Positions 42,688-50,902 of a stretch of 64,000 bases of DNA are shown here, in pieces. Below the pieces are notes generated by a model. The model did not search any database. It was not told the origin of the DNA and saw only the letters and a program-made list of their open reading frames with translations. The position numbers were made by a program, and so were the translations under genes. The DNA comes from Maribacter luteus (GTDB lineage: Bacteria > Bacteroidota > Bacteroidia > Flavobacteriales > Flavobacteriaceae). The stretch covers positions 1-64,000 of the forward strand of contig NZ_WKJH01000030.1 in the NCBI RefSeq assembly GCF_009674825.1, read 5' to 3'. The number at the start of each line of letters is the position of its first letter. The first letter of the stretch is position 1.

Positions 42688-43272
42688 ATGAATTTCCTGG
42701 CACATATATACCTTTCTTTCGGTGATGATGAAATTGCGATAGGCAACTTCATTGCAGACAGTATTCGTGGCAATAAAATAGACCACCTACCAGATCGCAT
42801 ACAAAAAGGGGTTATCCTACACCGGGAAATAGACACTTACACCGACTCGCACAGTATCCCTAAAATCAGTAGTAAGCGATTACACAAGAACTACAGTCAT
42901 TATAGCCGGGTCATCGTTGACATTTATTATGACCATTTTTTAGCAAAGAATTGGAAAAACTATTCGGACACCCCCTTAAAAGTTTTCGTGAATGATTTTT
43001 ACGACCTTTTAGAAAACAATTACACCATATTACCCAATGGCGTACAACGGATGATGCCCTATATGATCAGTGACAATTGGCTCTACAATTATTCTAAAAT
43101 GGAAGGAATAGACAGGGTTCTGAACGGCATGAACCGCAGAACAAAAAATAAATCAAAAATGAATTTCGCTATTTTGGACCTTGAAGAACATTACACGGAT
43201 TTTGAAAGGGAATTCACAGATTTTTTTAATGAACTAATCACCTTTTCAAAACATAAATATAAATCACTATAG
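42688..43272 (+). CDS. acpH: acyl carrier protein phosphodiesterase (AcpH family)
   Basis: 194 residues: MNFLAHIYLSFGDDEIAIGNFIADSIRG, GVILHREIDTYTDSH, SHYSRVIVDIYYDHFLAKNW are the AcpH/DUF479 signatures, with the HD-type metal ligands H6, D (NFIAD), H (LHREID) and D (VIVDIYYDHF). It removes 4'-phosphopantetheine from holo-ACP. Charged C-terminal helix. Precedes the gamma-glutamyltransferase gene by 30 bp, possibly cotranscribed. Confidence 0.9.
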   Translation: MNFLAHIYLSFGDDEIAIGNFIADSIRGNKIDHLPDRIQKGVILHREIDTYTDSHSIPKISSKRLHKNYSHYSRVIVDIYYDHFLAKNWKNYSDTPLKVFVNDFYDLLENNYTILPNGVQRMMPYMISDNWLYNYSKMEGIDRVLNGMNRRTKNKSKMNFAILDLEEHYTDFEREFTDFFNELITFSKHKYKSL

Positions 43273-43302
43273 CCTAATTTTCAATTATCAACCATTATTA
43301 AT

Positions 43303-44997
43303 ATGAAGCTTTACTTTAGATTATACCTTTTACTTCCCTTCCTAATTATCCTAATAAATTGCAAAGAACAACCGGCCAAACCTACCGGAGTGGTAACCAA
43401 CAAAGCCATGGTAGTAACCGCCCGCGAAGAAGCATCGGCCATTGGCGCCGAAATACTAAAAAAAGGAGGCAATGCCTTTGATGCTATGGTAGCTACCGAA
43501 ATGGCCTTGGTCGTCGCCTATCCGTTTGCAGGGAATCTCGGAGGTGGTGGATTTATGGTTTACCGTAAAAGCAATGGGGATTCGGGCGCAATTGATTATA
43601 GGGAAAAAGCCCCTTTATCGGCACACAAGGACATGTATTTGGACTCGCTTGGCAATGTTATTCCAGGCAAAAGCACCGTTGGGGCAACTGCCGTAGGGGT
43701 GCCCGGTACGATTGCCGGAATTTTTGAAGTTCATGAAAAGTTCGGGAGCTTACCCATAAAAGACATACTTGAACCTGTTATAACCTTGGCCGAAAAGGGA
43801 GTTGTCGTAACCGAAAAACAAGAAGCACGCTTAGAAAAATACGGAGAACAGATACTTAAAGTAAATGGAGATAAAACATTGTTTTTCAACACATGTAAAA
43901 AGGGAGACACTTTAAAATATTCAGCATTGGCAAACACCCTTAAACGTATTTCCCAAAATGGTCGTGATGAATTTTATAAAGGGGAAACAGCTCAGAAGCT
44001 TACTTCATTTATTCAAGAAAAAGGAGGTTATGTCACAATGGCAGACTTGGCCAAATACAAAGCGGAATGGCGACAACCTATTACGTTCAATTACAAGGGT
44101 TTGACTATCATTTCCATGAGTCCACCAAGTAGTGGTGGCGTTACCATGAACCAGATTTTTAAAATGATTGAACCTTATCAAATCTCGGAATTCGGCCATA
44201 ATTCCACCAAAACCATCCAATTATTTACCGAAGCAAGTCGTAGGGCCTACGCCGATCGTAATTATTTTCTAGGAGACCCAGACTTTGTAGATATACCTTT
44301 AGATGTACTTTTAAGCAAGAAATACCTTGAAGAAAGAATGCAAGATTTTACTTTCGATAAGGCCACCTTATCTTCTGATATAGAACGAGGTAAAGTTCAA
44401 ACTAATGAGAGTTCAGAGACTACACATTATTCCATAGTGGACGAAGAAGGCAATGCCGTTTCGGTAACCACGACCCTTAATGGCGCATATGGCTCCAAAT
44501 TGTATTGCGACGAATTGGGTTTTTTCCTGAACAACGAAATGGATGATTTTAGCTCTAAGCCCGGGGTTCCCAATATGTTCGGCCTTATAGGAGCGGAAGC
44601 AAACAGTATTGCGGCCGAAAAAAGAATGTTGAGTTCCATGACCCCGACCATTGTTGAAAAAGACGGAAAGCTATGGATGGTAGTAGGCAGTCCTGGGGGC
44701 TCAACTATAATAACAGCAGTAGCACAAACCATTCTAAACACCTACGAATTTAAAATGAGCATGCAGGAAGCGGTCAATGCGCCTAGGTTCCACCATCAAT
44801 GGTTACCCGATTATATAATTTTTGAAACTGAAGGGTTTTCAAAGAATGTCAAAGAAGAATTAAAATCCAAAGGATATATTATAAATGAAGGCAGAACACC
44901 TATTTTAGGAAAGGTAGATGCCATCCGGGTCTTACCTGACGGAAGATTGGAAGGAGGAGCGGATAAACGCGGTGACGACACAGCAGTTGGCTTTTAA
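43303..44997 (+). CDS. ggt: gamma-glutamyltransferase
   Basis: 564 residues; lipobox ILINC (C20) suggests a membrane-anchored periplasmic form. Large subunit: KGGNAFDAMVATEMALVVAYPFAGNLGGGGF, AIDYREKAP. Autoprocessing should occur before T373 in SETTHYSIVD, the N-terminal threonine nucleophile of the small subunit, followed by NAVSVTTTLNGAYGSKL, and the substrate loop MLSSMTPTIVEKDGK with GSPGGSTIITAV. It cleaves glutathione and other gamma-glutamyl compounds. Followed after 32 bp by a membrane-anchored hypothetical protein. Confidence 0.96.
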   Translation: MKLYFRLYLLLPFLIILINCKEQPAKPTGVVTNKAMVVTAREEASAIGAEILKKGGNAFDAMVATEMALVVAYPFAGNLGGGGFMVYRKSNGDSGAIDYREKAPLSAHKDMYLDSLGNVIPGKSTVGATAVGVPGTIAGIFEVHEKFGSLPIKDILEPVITLAEKGVVVTEKQEARLEKYGEQILKVNGDKTLFFNTCKKGDTLKYSALANTLKRISQNGRDEFYKGETAQKLTSFIQEKGGYVTMADLAKYKAEWRQPITFNYKGLTIISMSPPSSGGVTMNQIFKMIEPYQISEFGHNSTKTIQLFTEASRRAYADRNYFLGDPDFVDIPLDVLLSKKYLEERMQDFTFDKATLSSDIERGKVQTNESSETTHYSIVDEEGNAVSVTTTLNGAYGSKLYCDELGFFLNNEMDDFSSKPGVPNMFGLIGAEANSIAAEKRMLSSMTPTIVEKDGKLWMVVGSPGGSTIITAVAQTILNTYEFKMSMQEAVNAPRFHHQWLPDYIIFETEGFSKNVKEELKSKGYIINEGRTPILGKVDAIRVLPDGRLEGGADKRGDDTAVGF

Positions 44998-45029
44998 ATA
45001 GTGTGCCTTTAAATTATAGAACCCCAAAA

Positions 45030-45743
45030 ATGTTTAGAAAATCAATTAAAATATTAATCGGTCTTGTTGCCTTACTAGCAATAGCATCTATAATTACCTA
45101 TCTTATCTACAACGAACCCTTACCGAAAGGTCAAACTGGCCCTGAAGCCGATGCTTTAGCACAAAAGATGTTAACTGCGATCAACAATGAAGCTTATAAA
45201 AACACCCGGTATCTGGAATGGGGTTTTCGAAACGGTGAACATACTTATAAATGGGACAAGGCTTTGGGTAAGGTCAAAGTATCATGGGACGATATAATGG
45301 TCGACCTAAACCTGAGCCAAACCGAAAAAAGTAGGGTATACGATAAAGGTGAAATCATATCAGAAACGCAAGAACGGGACAAAACTATTAAAAAGGCCAT
45401 AGATTTATTCAACAATGACTCCTTTTGGTTGGTAGCTCCGTTCAAGGTCTTTGACAAAGGAGTTGAACGCCGTATCGTGCCTATGGATGATGGCACAAAA
45501 GCACTTCTGATCACTTACACATCTGGCGGAAGCACTCCTGGAGACTCTTACTTATGGGAACTACAACCCAATGGTTTTCCGATAAGTTTCAAACTATGGG
45601 TAAAGATCATTCCTATCGGAGGGCTAAAAGCCACTTGGGACGACTGGCAATTGACCGAAAGCGGTGCATTTTTACCCAAAACCCATAGTCTAGGTCCAAT
45701 TAAATTGGATATGGGTAATGTAAAAGCTTATAATCAGGATTAA
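45030..45743 (+). CDS. hypothetical membrane-anchored protein
   Basis: About 237 residues from ATG 45030 (the in-frame GTG at 45003 lies nearly against the ggt stop and is less likely). One N-terminal membrane anchor (ILIGLVALLAIASIITYLIY), then a periplasmic domain rich in strands: TRYLEWGFRNGEHTYKWDKALGKVKVSWDD, NNDSFWLVAPFKVFDKGVERR, LLITYTSGGSTPGDSYLWEL. The layout (W-x-W, K-V-x-V, YLW) recalls lipid-/outer-membrane-lipoprotein-type carriers, but I do not recognise a named family. Likely in an operon with ggt. Confidence 0.75.
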   Translation: MFRKSIKILIGLVALLAIASIITYLIYNEPLPKGQTGPEADALAQKMLTAINNEAYKNTRYLEWGFRNGEHTYKWDKALGKVKVSWDDIMVDLNLSQTEKSRVYDKGEIISETQERDKTIKKAIDLFNNDSFWLVAPFKVFDKGVERRIVPMDDGTKALLITYTSGGSTPGDSYLWELQPNGFPISFKLWVKIIPIGGLKATWDDWQLTESGAFLPKTHSLGPIKLDMGNVKAYNQD

Positions 45744-45816
45744 TATTCCTTGGTTTGTTAGTTTTAGAGTATTCACATCTTTATTTTTATAACTCTTTAG
45801 CCAATCTATAAAGCCA

Positions 45817-48018
45817 ATGCCGGAAAAAAAGAAATTCGGAACGTTTGCTGGGGTATTTACCCCATCGGTCTTAACGATTTTAGGCGTGATCATGTATATG
45901 CGTCTTGGCTGGGTCGTAGGCAATGCCGGACTCTTGGGCACAATAGGTATTATCATAATTTCCCATGTTATAGCAGTTACTACAGGATTGAGTGTTTCTT
46001 CCGTTGCAACCGATAAGAAGATAGGTGCCGGCGGAATTTATTATGTATTGTCCCGAAGCATGGGCATTCCAATTGGTGGTTCTATTGGTATTGCCCTATA
46101 TGTTGGTACCGCTTTTTCCATTGCTTTATACCTCATTGGATTCTCTGAAAGTTTCAACTCTTATTTCGGATACGGAATGACGGTAAACGATTATAGAGTT
46201 ACCGGTACTATAGCTTTGGTAGCTTTGACCATTTTAGCTTTGATAAGCACATCAGTTGCTTTAAAAGCCCAATTTTTCATTTTGGCCGCCATTGCCCTAT
46301 CCTTGATTTCCGTTTTTTTGGGAACCAATGAATTCGCACCTCAGGCTGTACCTTTATTTTCGACTGAAGACGCAGTTCCTTTAGAAGTCGTATTTGCAAT
46401 ATTCTTTCCCGCTGTTACAGGGTTTACCGCGGGTATTGCCATGAGCGGCGATCTAAAAGATTCCAAAAAATCGATTCCGATAGGCACCTTGGCCGCTATC
46501 GGCACTGGGTTAACGGTTTATATTCTATTGGCCGTTTTCATTGCCTTCACGGTTAATCCTGAGTTGCTGAAATCTGATTACAATATATTAATGAAAATTG
46601 CACTTTTCGCACCTGCCGTTGTCGCTGGTATTTGGGGAGCGACCTTATCTTCCGCTTTGGGCGGGATACTAGGTGGTCCACGCATTTTACAGGCCATGTC
46701 AATGGACAAAGTGACCCCTAAAATATTCGGCAAGGGCAAAGGTGAGAACAACGAGCCGGTAAATGCCCTTTTATTGGTTTTCATCATTGCCGAATCTGGC
46801 ATTCTTATAGGGAAGCTGGATGTTATCGCCAGAGTGGTTTCCATGTTCTACCTCACGGCTTACGGATTCATAAACATATCCTATTTTCTGGAAAGTTGGG
46901 CAAATCCCGACTTTCAACCTTCCTTCAAAATAAAACGTTGGATCGGCCTTCTTGGTTTTATTGCTTGTTTTTTGGTCATGTTCAAACTCGATATGATTGC
47001 CATGATGGTAGCCCTAGGCGTAATCACTGCCTTATATTTTGCACTACAACGCAAAGAGGTGAAAGTGCAATCCAATGATGTATGGCGTAGTGTTTGGGAG
47101 AACGTTGTCAATAAAGGACTAAAAAAGATTGATGACAAAGACGATGAAAACACGAACTGGAACCCCAACATTATTCTCTTTAGCGGTAAAAGTGACCACC
47201 AGAAATACCTCCTGGAGCTCGGGAAAACCGTATCGGGAAGGACAGGCATCGTAACCAACTTTAAACTGATCCTTGACAAAAACAATGACACACCATTACG
47301 AAAAGTGGAGCAAACGGTCAGGGATGAAAATTTTAAGGAACTTGGTATTTTTGCAAGACAGATCAAGGTGGACAATATCTATTCTGGAATAACCAATATC
47401 GCCTCTACCTTTGGATTTTCAGGGGTTGAACCCAATACCATAATGATGGGATGGCCCAAAGGATTGGAAAATTCGAAAGAATATTCCAGAATGACGGAAA
47501 CCCTATTACATCTGGATTACAACCTCTTGTATTTGGATTTTGACCGAAAATCGAAATTCGGGGATTACAAATCGGTCGATTTTTGGTGGCGTGAAACCGA
47601 CAGTAAAAATGCTGAAATGATGCTGAACATTGCCCGGTTCATAATAGCCTCCCCAAGATGGGACAATCCGGATATCCGGGTCCTTTTCGTTAACAACAAC
47701 AATGTATCCGTTGAACTTATTCACGATAAAATAGCAAAATTAGTGGAAGACCTACGTGTTAATGTGCAAATAAAGATCATCAACAATGCCGTGGAACAAA
47801 AGCCATTTTATGACATCATTGCCGAAGAGTCCGGCCAAACCAACCTAACCTTAGTCGGCATTCCCGATTATAAAATTGAAAAGCAGGCCGAGTTCGTTAT
47901 GAAGACCAATCATTTGTTCCAAACAATAGGCTCTACCCTACTCGTTAAGGCAGCCCATAATTTCAATGAGCTGGATTTGGATTTAATCCAAAATGAATTG
48001 AACACGGTTGATGAATAG
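45817..48018 (+). CDS. SLC12-like amino acid / cation-chloride cotransporter family permease
   Basis: 733 residues. Twelve membrane helices (about 8-410) of the APC fold with CCC-type sequence: GTFAGVFTPSVLTILGVIMYMRLGWVVGNAG, TDKKIGAGGIYYVLSRSMGIPIGGSIGIALYVG, AIFFPAVTGFTAGIAMSGDLKDSKKSIPIGT, LGGILGGPRILQAMSMDKVTP. The cytosolic C-terminal domain (about 430-733) is like that of SLC12 proteins with a repeated USP-like fold. These transporters move Na+/K+/Cl- or amino acids; the ion specificity is not legible. Common in marine Flavobacteriia. Confidence 0.9.
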   Translation: MPEKKKFGTFAGVFTPSVLTILGVIMYMRLGWVVGNAGLLGTIGIIIISHVIAVTTGLSVSSVATDKKIGAGGIYYVLSRSMGIPIGGSIGIALYVGTAFSIALYLIGFSESFNSYFGYGMTVNDYRVTGTIALVALTILALISTSVALKAQFFILAAIALSLISVFLGTNEFAPQAVPLFSTEDAVPLEVVFAIFFPAVTGFTAGIAMSGDLKDSKKSIPIGTLAAIGTGLTVYILLAVFIAFTVNPELLKSDYNILMKIALFAPAVVAGIWGATLSSALGGILGGPRILQAMSMDKVTPKIFGKGKGENNEPVNALLLVFIIAESGILIGKLDVIARVVSMFYLTAYGFINISYFLESWANPDFQPSFKIKRWIGLLGFIACFLVMFKLDMIAMMVALGVITALYFALQRKEVKVQSNDVWRSVWENVVNKGLKKIDDKDDENTNWNPNIILFSGKSDHQKYLLELGKTVSGRTGIVTNFKLILDKNNDTPLRKVEQTVRDENFKELGIFARQIKVDNIYSGITNIASTFGFSGVEPNTIMMGWPKGLENSKEYSRMTETLLHLDYNLLYLDFDRKSKFGDYKSVDFWWRETDSKNAEMMLNIARFIIASPRWDNPDIRVLFVNNNNVSVELIHDKIAKLVEDLRVNVQIKIINNAVEQKPFYDIIAEESGQTNLTLVGIPDYKIEKQAEFVMKTNHLFQTIGSTLLVKAAHNFNELDLDLIQNELNTVDE

Positions 48019-48105
48019 TTTTTCTGTTTGAAGGGTTATTCTATTATTTCACAATTAGAAAGCTCCTCAATTATCATTATTTTTAAACTAATAAAACATT
48101 CCGCA

Positions 48106-48531
48106 ATGACATTCAGTATATTACAAAAAGAAGAAATAACCCCTGAAATCAGCAAACAGATAAGTGAGCTGTTCAATGTATTGAATGCCGAAATCAGTCA
48201 ATGGGATATTGACCAGGTCTTATCACAAGGCAATGAATTTATCCTTGCATGTTCATGGGAGAATGATGAGTTGATAGGAATGGCCTCGTTGGCCACATAT
48301 AAGGTCATCTCCGGTTATAAAGGTATGGTTGAAGATGTTGTGGTTTCACCCGAACAACGAGGTAAGGGAATTGGCCGAAAATTAATGGAATTACTCATCA
48401 AAGAAGGACAAAAACTGCATCTATCCGAAATACTACTTTTCAGTGGTCACCATAGAAAACCCGCAATAGCACTATATACGAGTTTGGGTTTTAATTTAAA
48501 GAACAGTGGGCTCTACACCCTTAAACTATAA
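48106..48531 (+). CDS. GNAT-family N-acetyltransferase
   Basis: About 141 residues from ATG 48106 (an upstream in-frame ATG at 48028 adds 26 residues that do not fit the fold and lies 9 bp after the previous stop). Acetyl-CoA motif VEDVVVSPEQRGKGIGRKLMELLI (R/Q-x-x-G-x-G/A), then ILLFSGHHRKPAIALYTSLGFN, the usual end of a GNAT domain. Substrate unknown. Ends one base before the convergent repressor gene. Confidence 0.9.
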   Translation: MTFSILQKEEITPEISKQISELFNVLNAEISQWDIDQVLSQGNEFILACSWENDELIGMASLATYKVISGYKGMVEDVVVSPEQRGKGIGRKLMELLIKEGQKLHLSEILLFSGHHRKPAIALYTSLGFNLKNSGLYTLKL

Positions 48532-48532
48532 A

Positions 48533-49294
48533 TTAATTATTCCCTTGATTGAATTGACTTTTCAATTCTTCCATAGACTCCTGCAACTGCCTTAAAAGTC
48601 CTTTTTCCGTTGTCGCATCTATTCCAAAGGTAATTTTACTGTTAACCTGCCAAATTTCCTGAATCTGATGCGGTTCTATCTCGTAGGGTGGATAGGTTTC
48701 GTTCAAGGATATTAAAATGATATTGGTGGAAGTGGGGGCTTTTTCAATTTTTTTAACCAAGACCGAATCCTGCAAAACGATCACATATATTTTATTAGGA
48801 CTAACATCGGAAATATCCTCAACAGCTTTTGCCAACACCCATTCCCCAGGTTTAAGGTTGGGCAACATACTATCACCTTCAACTTGAAAACCGCGATATG
48901 TGGCATTCCGGAATTCTGGAAGCGGTATATCAAACGCCGGCAACTGTTTATACCAACTGGTATCTTGAATGTTCTGAGGGTAACCAGCGGCAGCTTTGGC
49001 ATTGACCAGCACCATATTTTCGTTATCGGATGAATTAACGGTCACTACTTTAGGAATAACACTTGTATTAGACGGCTCTAAATACTGCTTATCACTTTCT
49101 GCAAATAACCATAGGGGATTAATTTTAAATTGCCTTAAAAGTTCGGCAACCACCTTGCCAGATAATTTGGTCCTACCCCGTTCAATATCCGCCGTGGTAT
49201 TGCTAACACCCAAAACCTTGGCGAATTCGGCCTGGGTAAAGCCCAAAGCCCTACGAACTTCGGTAAACCGCTTCAATGTAAGTTCATTTTCCAT
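48533..49294 (-). CDS. XRE-family repressor with S24 (LexA-type) autocleavage domain
   Basis: About 253 residues from ATG 49294. HTH_3 domain: LKRFTEVRRALGFTQAEFAKVLGVSNTTADIERGR (about 6-60). Linker, then S24 peptidase: putative self-cleavage Ala-Gly in NAKAAAGYPQN, serine in FQVEGDSMLPNLKPGEWV, lysine in QDSVLVKKIEKA. Repressors of this type cleave themselves when activated by RecA filaments on ssDNA, as in phage repressors and LexA. I prefer 49294 to an in-frame ATG at 49348, which would put two operators inside the gene. It faces a 62-residue protein and a TIGR03915 gene across an operator array, so it probably represses them and itself. Confidence 0.88.
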   Translation of the reverse strand: MENELTLKRFTEVRRALGFTQAEFAKVLGVSNTTADIERGRTKLSGKVVAELLRQFKINPLWLFAESDKQYLEPSNTSVIPKVVTVNSSDNENMVLVNAKAAAGYPQNIQDTSWYKQLPAFDIPLPEFRNATYRGFQVEGDSMLPNLKPGEWVLAKAVEDISDVSPNKIYVIVLQDSVLVKKIEKAPTSTNIILISLNETYPPYEIEPHQIQEIWQVNSKITFGIDATTEKGLLRQLQESMEELKSQFNQGNN

Positions 49295-49297
49295 ACC

Positions 49298-49327
49298 CAA
49301 AGATACATAATTTGGAATATATCCAAA
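49298..49327 (-). promoter_or_regulatory. repressor-gene promoter
   Basis: Minus strand TTTG (49327-49324), 18 nt, TATCTTTG (49305-49298). The first operator covers the -33 box and most of the spacer. The predicted transcription start nearly coincides with ATG 49294, so the mRNA may be leaderless. Confidence 0.5.
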
Positions 49328-49385
49328 ATATTTCTGGATTATTTCCATAATTAGGAATTATTCCATATTTTTGGATTATATACTA
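49311..49385. promoter_or_regulatory. operator array TGGA-N5-TCCA for the XRE/S24 repressor
   Basis: Three dyads and a half-site: TTTGGAATATATCCAAA (49311-49327), TGGATTATTTCCA (49335-49347), AGGAATTATTCCA (49353-49365), and TGGA at 49372-49375. Centres are 22, 18 and about 19 bp apart. Together they cover both divergent promoters. Confidence 0.75.
49342..49373 (+). promoter_or_regulatory. promoter of the clamp-motif protein operon
   Basis: TTTC (49342-49345), 20 nt, TATTTTTG (49366-49373), lying under operators 2, 3 and the half-site; leader about 15 nt to ATG 49394. Confidence 0.6.
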
Positions 49386-49393
49386 ATTGAGAG

Positions 49394-49582
49394 ATGGAAA
49401 AAAACATAATACAGGACAGTCTTAGCTTTTTTGCCTTTGTAGGCACAATGGATGTCCTTTCCGGTAATAAGATGGTAAATCCAGAGTTAACACCAACAAT
49501 CACGAGGCGTAGAAAAAAAATCAAAAAAGGTGCTGACAAGAATGGATATATAAGTAAGAGCGTTCAACTAAGTTTATTTTAA
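49394..49582 (+). CDS. 62-residue protein with C-terminal sliding-clamp-binding motif
   Basis: A small protein: MEKNIIQDSLSFFAFVGTMD, a middle with PELTPTITRRRKKIKKGADK (a strongly basic RRRKKIKK run at about 39-46), and the C-terminus SVQLSLF. QLSLF matches the bacterial beta-clamp (DnaN) binding consensus QL[S/D]LF at every position and sits at the very end of the chain, where it is accessible. The basic run could bind DNA. The gene starts just past the operator array of the S24 repressor and ends 5 bases before the TIGR03915-family gene, so it should be the first gene of a damage-induced operon. I know no named family. Coding status rests on spacing, promoter and motif. Confidence 0.65.
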   Translation: MEKNIIQDSLSFFAFVGTMDVLSGNKMVNPELTPTITRRRKKIKKGADKNGYISKSVQLSLF

Positions 49583-49587
49583 GGAAT

Positions 49588-50247
49588 ATGGAGAATTCTA
49601 GGGTATTGATTTATGATGGGAGTTTCAATGGTTTCCTGACCGCAATTCATTTTGCACTGGAAAACAACATTGACGTTCTAAGTTTTCAAAAAAACAAATC
49701 TGGTCAAGAAGGACTTTTTTCAGACCAGCACACTATTTCAACTGTAAGGGAAAAAGCCCAAAATATGTGGTACAGCATTGAAAAGAAAAGTCACGCAGCA
49801 ATCAGAAACATATACTTTGCCTTTTTGAGTGAGACCAACGGTATTGAATTTATGTTATATCAATATATAAAGAAACTTTATGGAATGTTCGATATTGAAA
49901 CCTTGGAACAAACCGCTATTATCGAAGCGAAAATAAAGAAACTGTCATTACAGGTAAATCGTGAAAAATCCTATATTGAAAATTCCCTGGTTTTTGAGAC
50001 CACGGACAGTTCTGTTTACATGACCGAGTTAGAACCCGGTTTCAATATAATACCATTGATCTCACGGCACTTTAGATATAAATATCCAAAGCACCCATGG
50101 ATCATTTATGATAACAAGCGCAAATACGGCGTATATTATAATGGTATTTCCCTTGAAATGGTTTCGGAGCATACCAAAAACAATTACCTAAAAGTGAAAA
50201 AGGTATTAAAACCTTACCAAGAAAACAGTTATCGAATGGCCATGTAA
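49588..50247 (+). CDS. TIGR03915-family putative DNA repair protein (DUF4130)
   Basis: 219 residues. Opening RVLIYDGSFNGFLTAIHFAL is the family signature (Y-D-G-S/T-F-x-G), then a helical middle LYQYIKKLYGMFDIETLEQTAI, and the DUF4130 end RHFRYKYPKHPWIIYDNKRKYGVYYNG. The family usually sits beside a radical-SAM DNA-repair/modification protein (TIGR03916 family); that partner is absent here and its place is taken by the 62-residue clamp-motif protein. Cotranscribed with that protein (5-nt gap) under the S24 repressor. Exact activity unknown; glycosylase-like folds have been suggested for the pair. Confidence 0.8.
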   Translation: MENSRVLIYDGSFNGFLTAIHFALENNIDVLSFQKNKSGQEGLFSDQHTISTVREKAQNMWYSIEKKSHAAIRNIYFAFLSETNGIEFMLYQYIKKLYGMFDIETLEQTAIIEAKIKKLSLQVNREKSYIENSLVFETTDSSVYMTELEPGFNIIPLISRHFRYKYPKHPWIIYDNKRKYGVYYNGISLEMVSEHTKNNYLKVKKVLKPYQENSYRMAM

Positions 50248-50259
50248 ATAACTTATAGA

Positions 50260-50787
50260 CTATTTTGACCTTTCTCCGACGAAATGATCACTCTTATTCT
50301 GAAAGAGAACATTAAATGTAGTGAGGCTACCGTAAATCCGGGTAATATATTGTTGTAAATCAACCTTTTCTTGATCATCTAAATTTTTACTTGCATTGAT
50401 TTTCTGTTCCATGACCCGAACCCTATCACGTACCATTACGATTTTATGGAAAAACGTGTCTATGGGCATTTCCTTATCGGACAAATTTGACTCCCCCGGC
50501 TTTAGCACCAACGAACCACCTTTCCATTTACTCGCCAATGCCGTTGCATTGCCGGTATCACTCCACCTTCTTAATATGGATATAAGACTAAGTTCCACAT
50601 CTGAAAAACTTACGGTATCAACCTCGTCGGATACTGCTTCAATGACCTCGAATTGCGAATCTATTTCAATGGTCTCTAAACCTCCATCGATAAAAGTTAC
50701 CCAATATTGTTCTGAAGTAAGATTGGTCACTACGCCTTTTCCGAAATCCGGATGATCGATCCGGGAACCTATTCCTAATAATTTCAT
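50260..50787 (-). CDS. conserved hypothetical protein with KOW/CarD-like N-terminus
   Basis: 175 residues. N-terminal beta module GIGSRIDHPDFGKGVVTNLT, with the G-x-x-V-x-H-P-x-F-G-x-G-x-V pattern of KOW/CarD-like and PcrA C-terminal modules, and then YWVTFIDGGLETIEIDSQFEVI. The remainder is helical (LSLISILRRWSDTG, FFHKIVMVRDRVRVMEQKI, DLQQYITRIYGSL). Modules of this type bind RNA polymerase or nucleic acid. No signal peptide. Converges on the TIGR03915 gene (12-nt gap), divergent from uvrA. Function not known to me. Confidence 0.75.
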   Translation of the reverse strand: MKLLGIGSRIDHPDFGKGVVTNLTSEQYWVTFIDGGLETIEIDSQFEVIEAVSDEVDTVSFSDVELSLISILRRWSDTGNATALASKWKGGSLVLKPGESNLSDKEMPIDTFFHKIVMVRDRVRVMEQKINASKNLDDQEKVDLQQYITRIYGSLTTFNVLFQNKSDHFVGERSK

Positions 50788-50852
50788 AAATCGAATACTT
50801 TATTTTTAACCAAAATTAACTTTCAGAATCCATAAATCAAAACTAGGGCAAC

Positions 50853-50883
50853 TTCCTTTTTAAGGGTCAAAACCCTACCTTTG
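50853..50883 (+). promoter_or_regulatory. uvrA promoter
   Basis: TTCC (50853-50856), 19 nt, TACCTTTG (50876-50883). Its transcription start would leave almost no leader for GTG 50894, favouring ATG 50903. I see no TGGA-N5-TCCA operator here. Confidence 0.6.
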
Positions 50884-50902
50884 CAACTTTGCCGTGAAAC
50901 AA

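Noticed and set aside
46914-47375. 153-codon minus-strand frame
   Set aside because: Antisense to the conserved SLC12-like transporter; no motif and no promoter.
49295-49348. Upstream ATG (49348) for the XRE/S24 repressor
   Set aside because: It would place two operator dyads and the promoter inside the gene; the family starts just before the HTH.
48533-50247. Prophage, because of a phage-type S24 repressor
   Set aside because: No integrase, att site, Cro-like gene or structural gene; neighbours are chromosomal repair and housekeeping genes.
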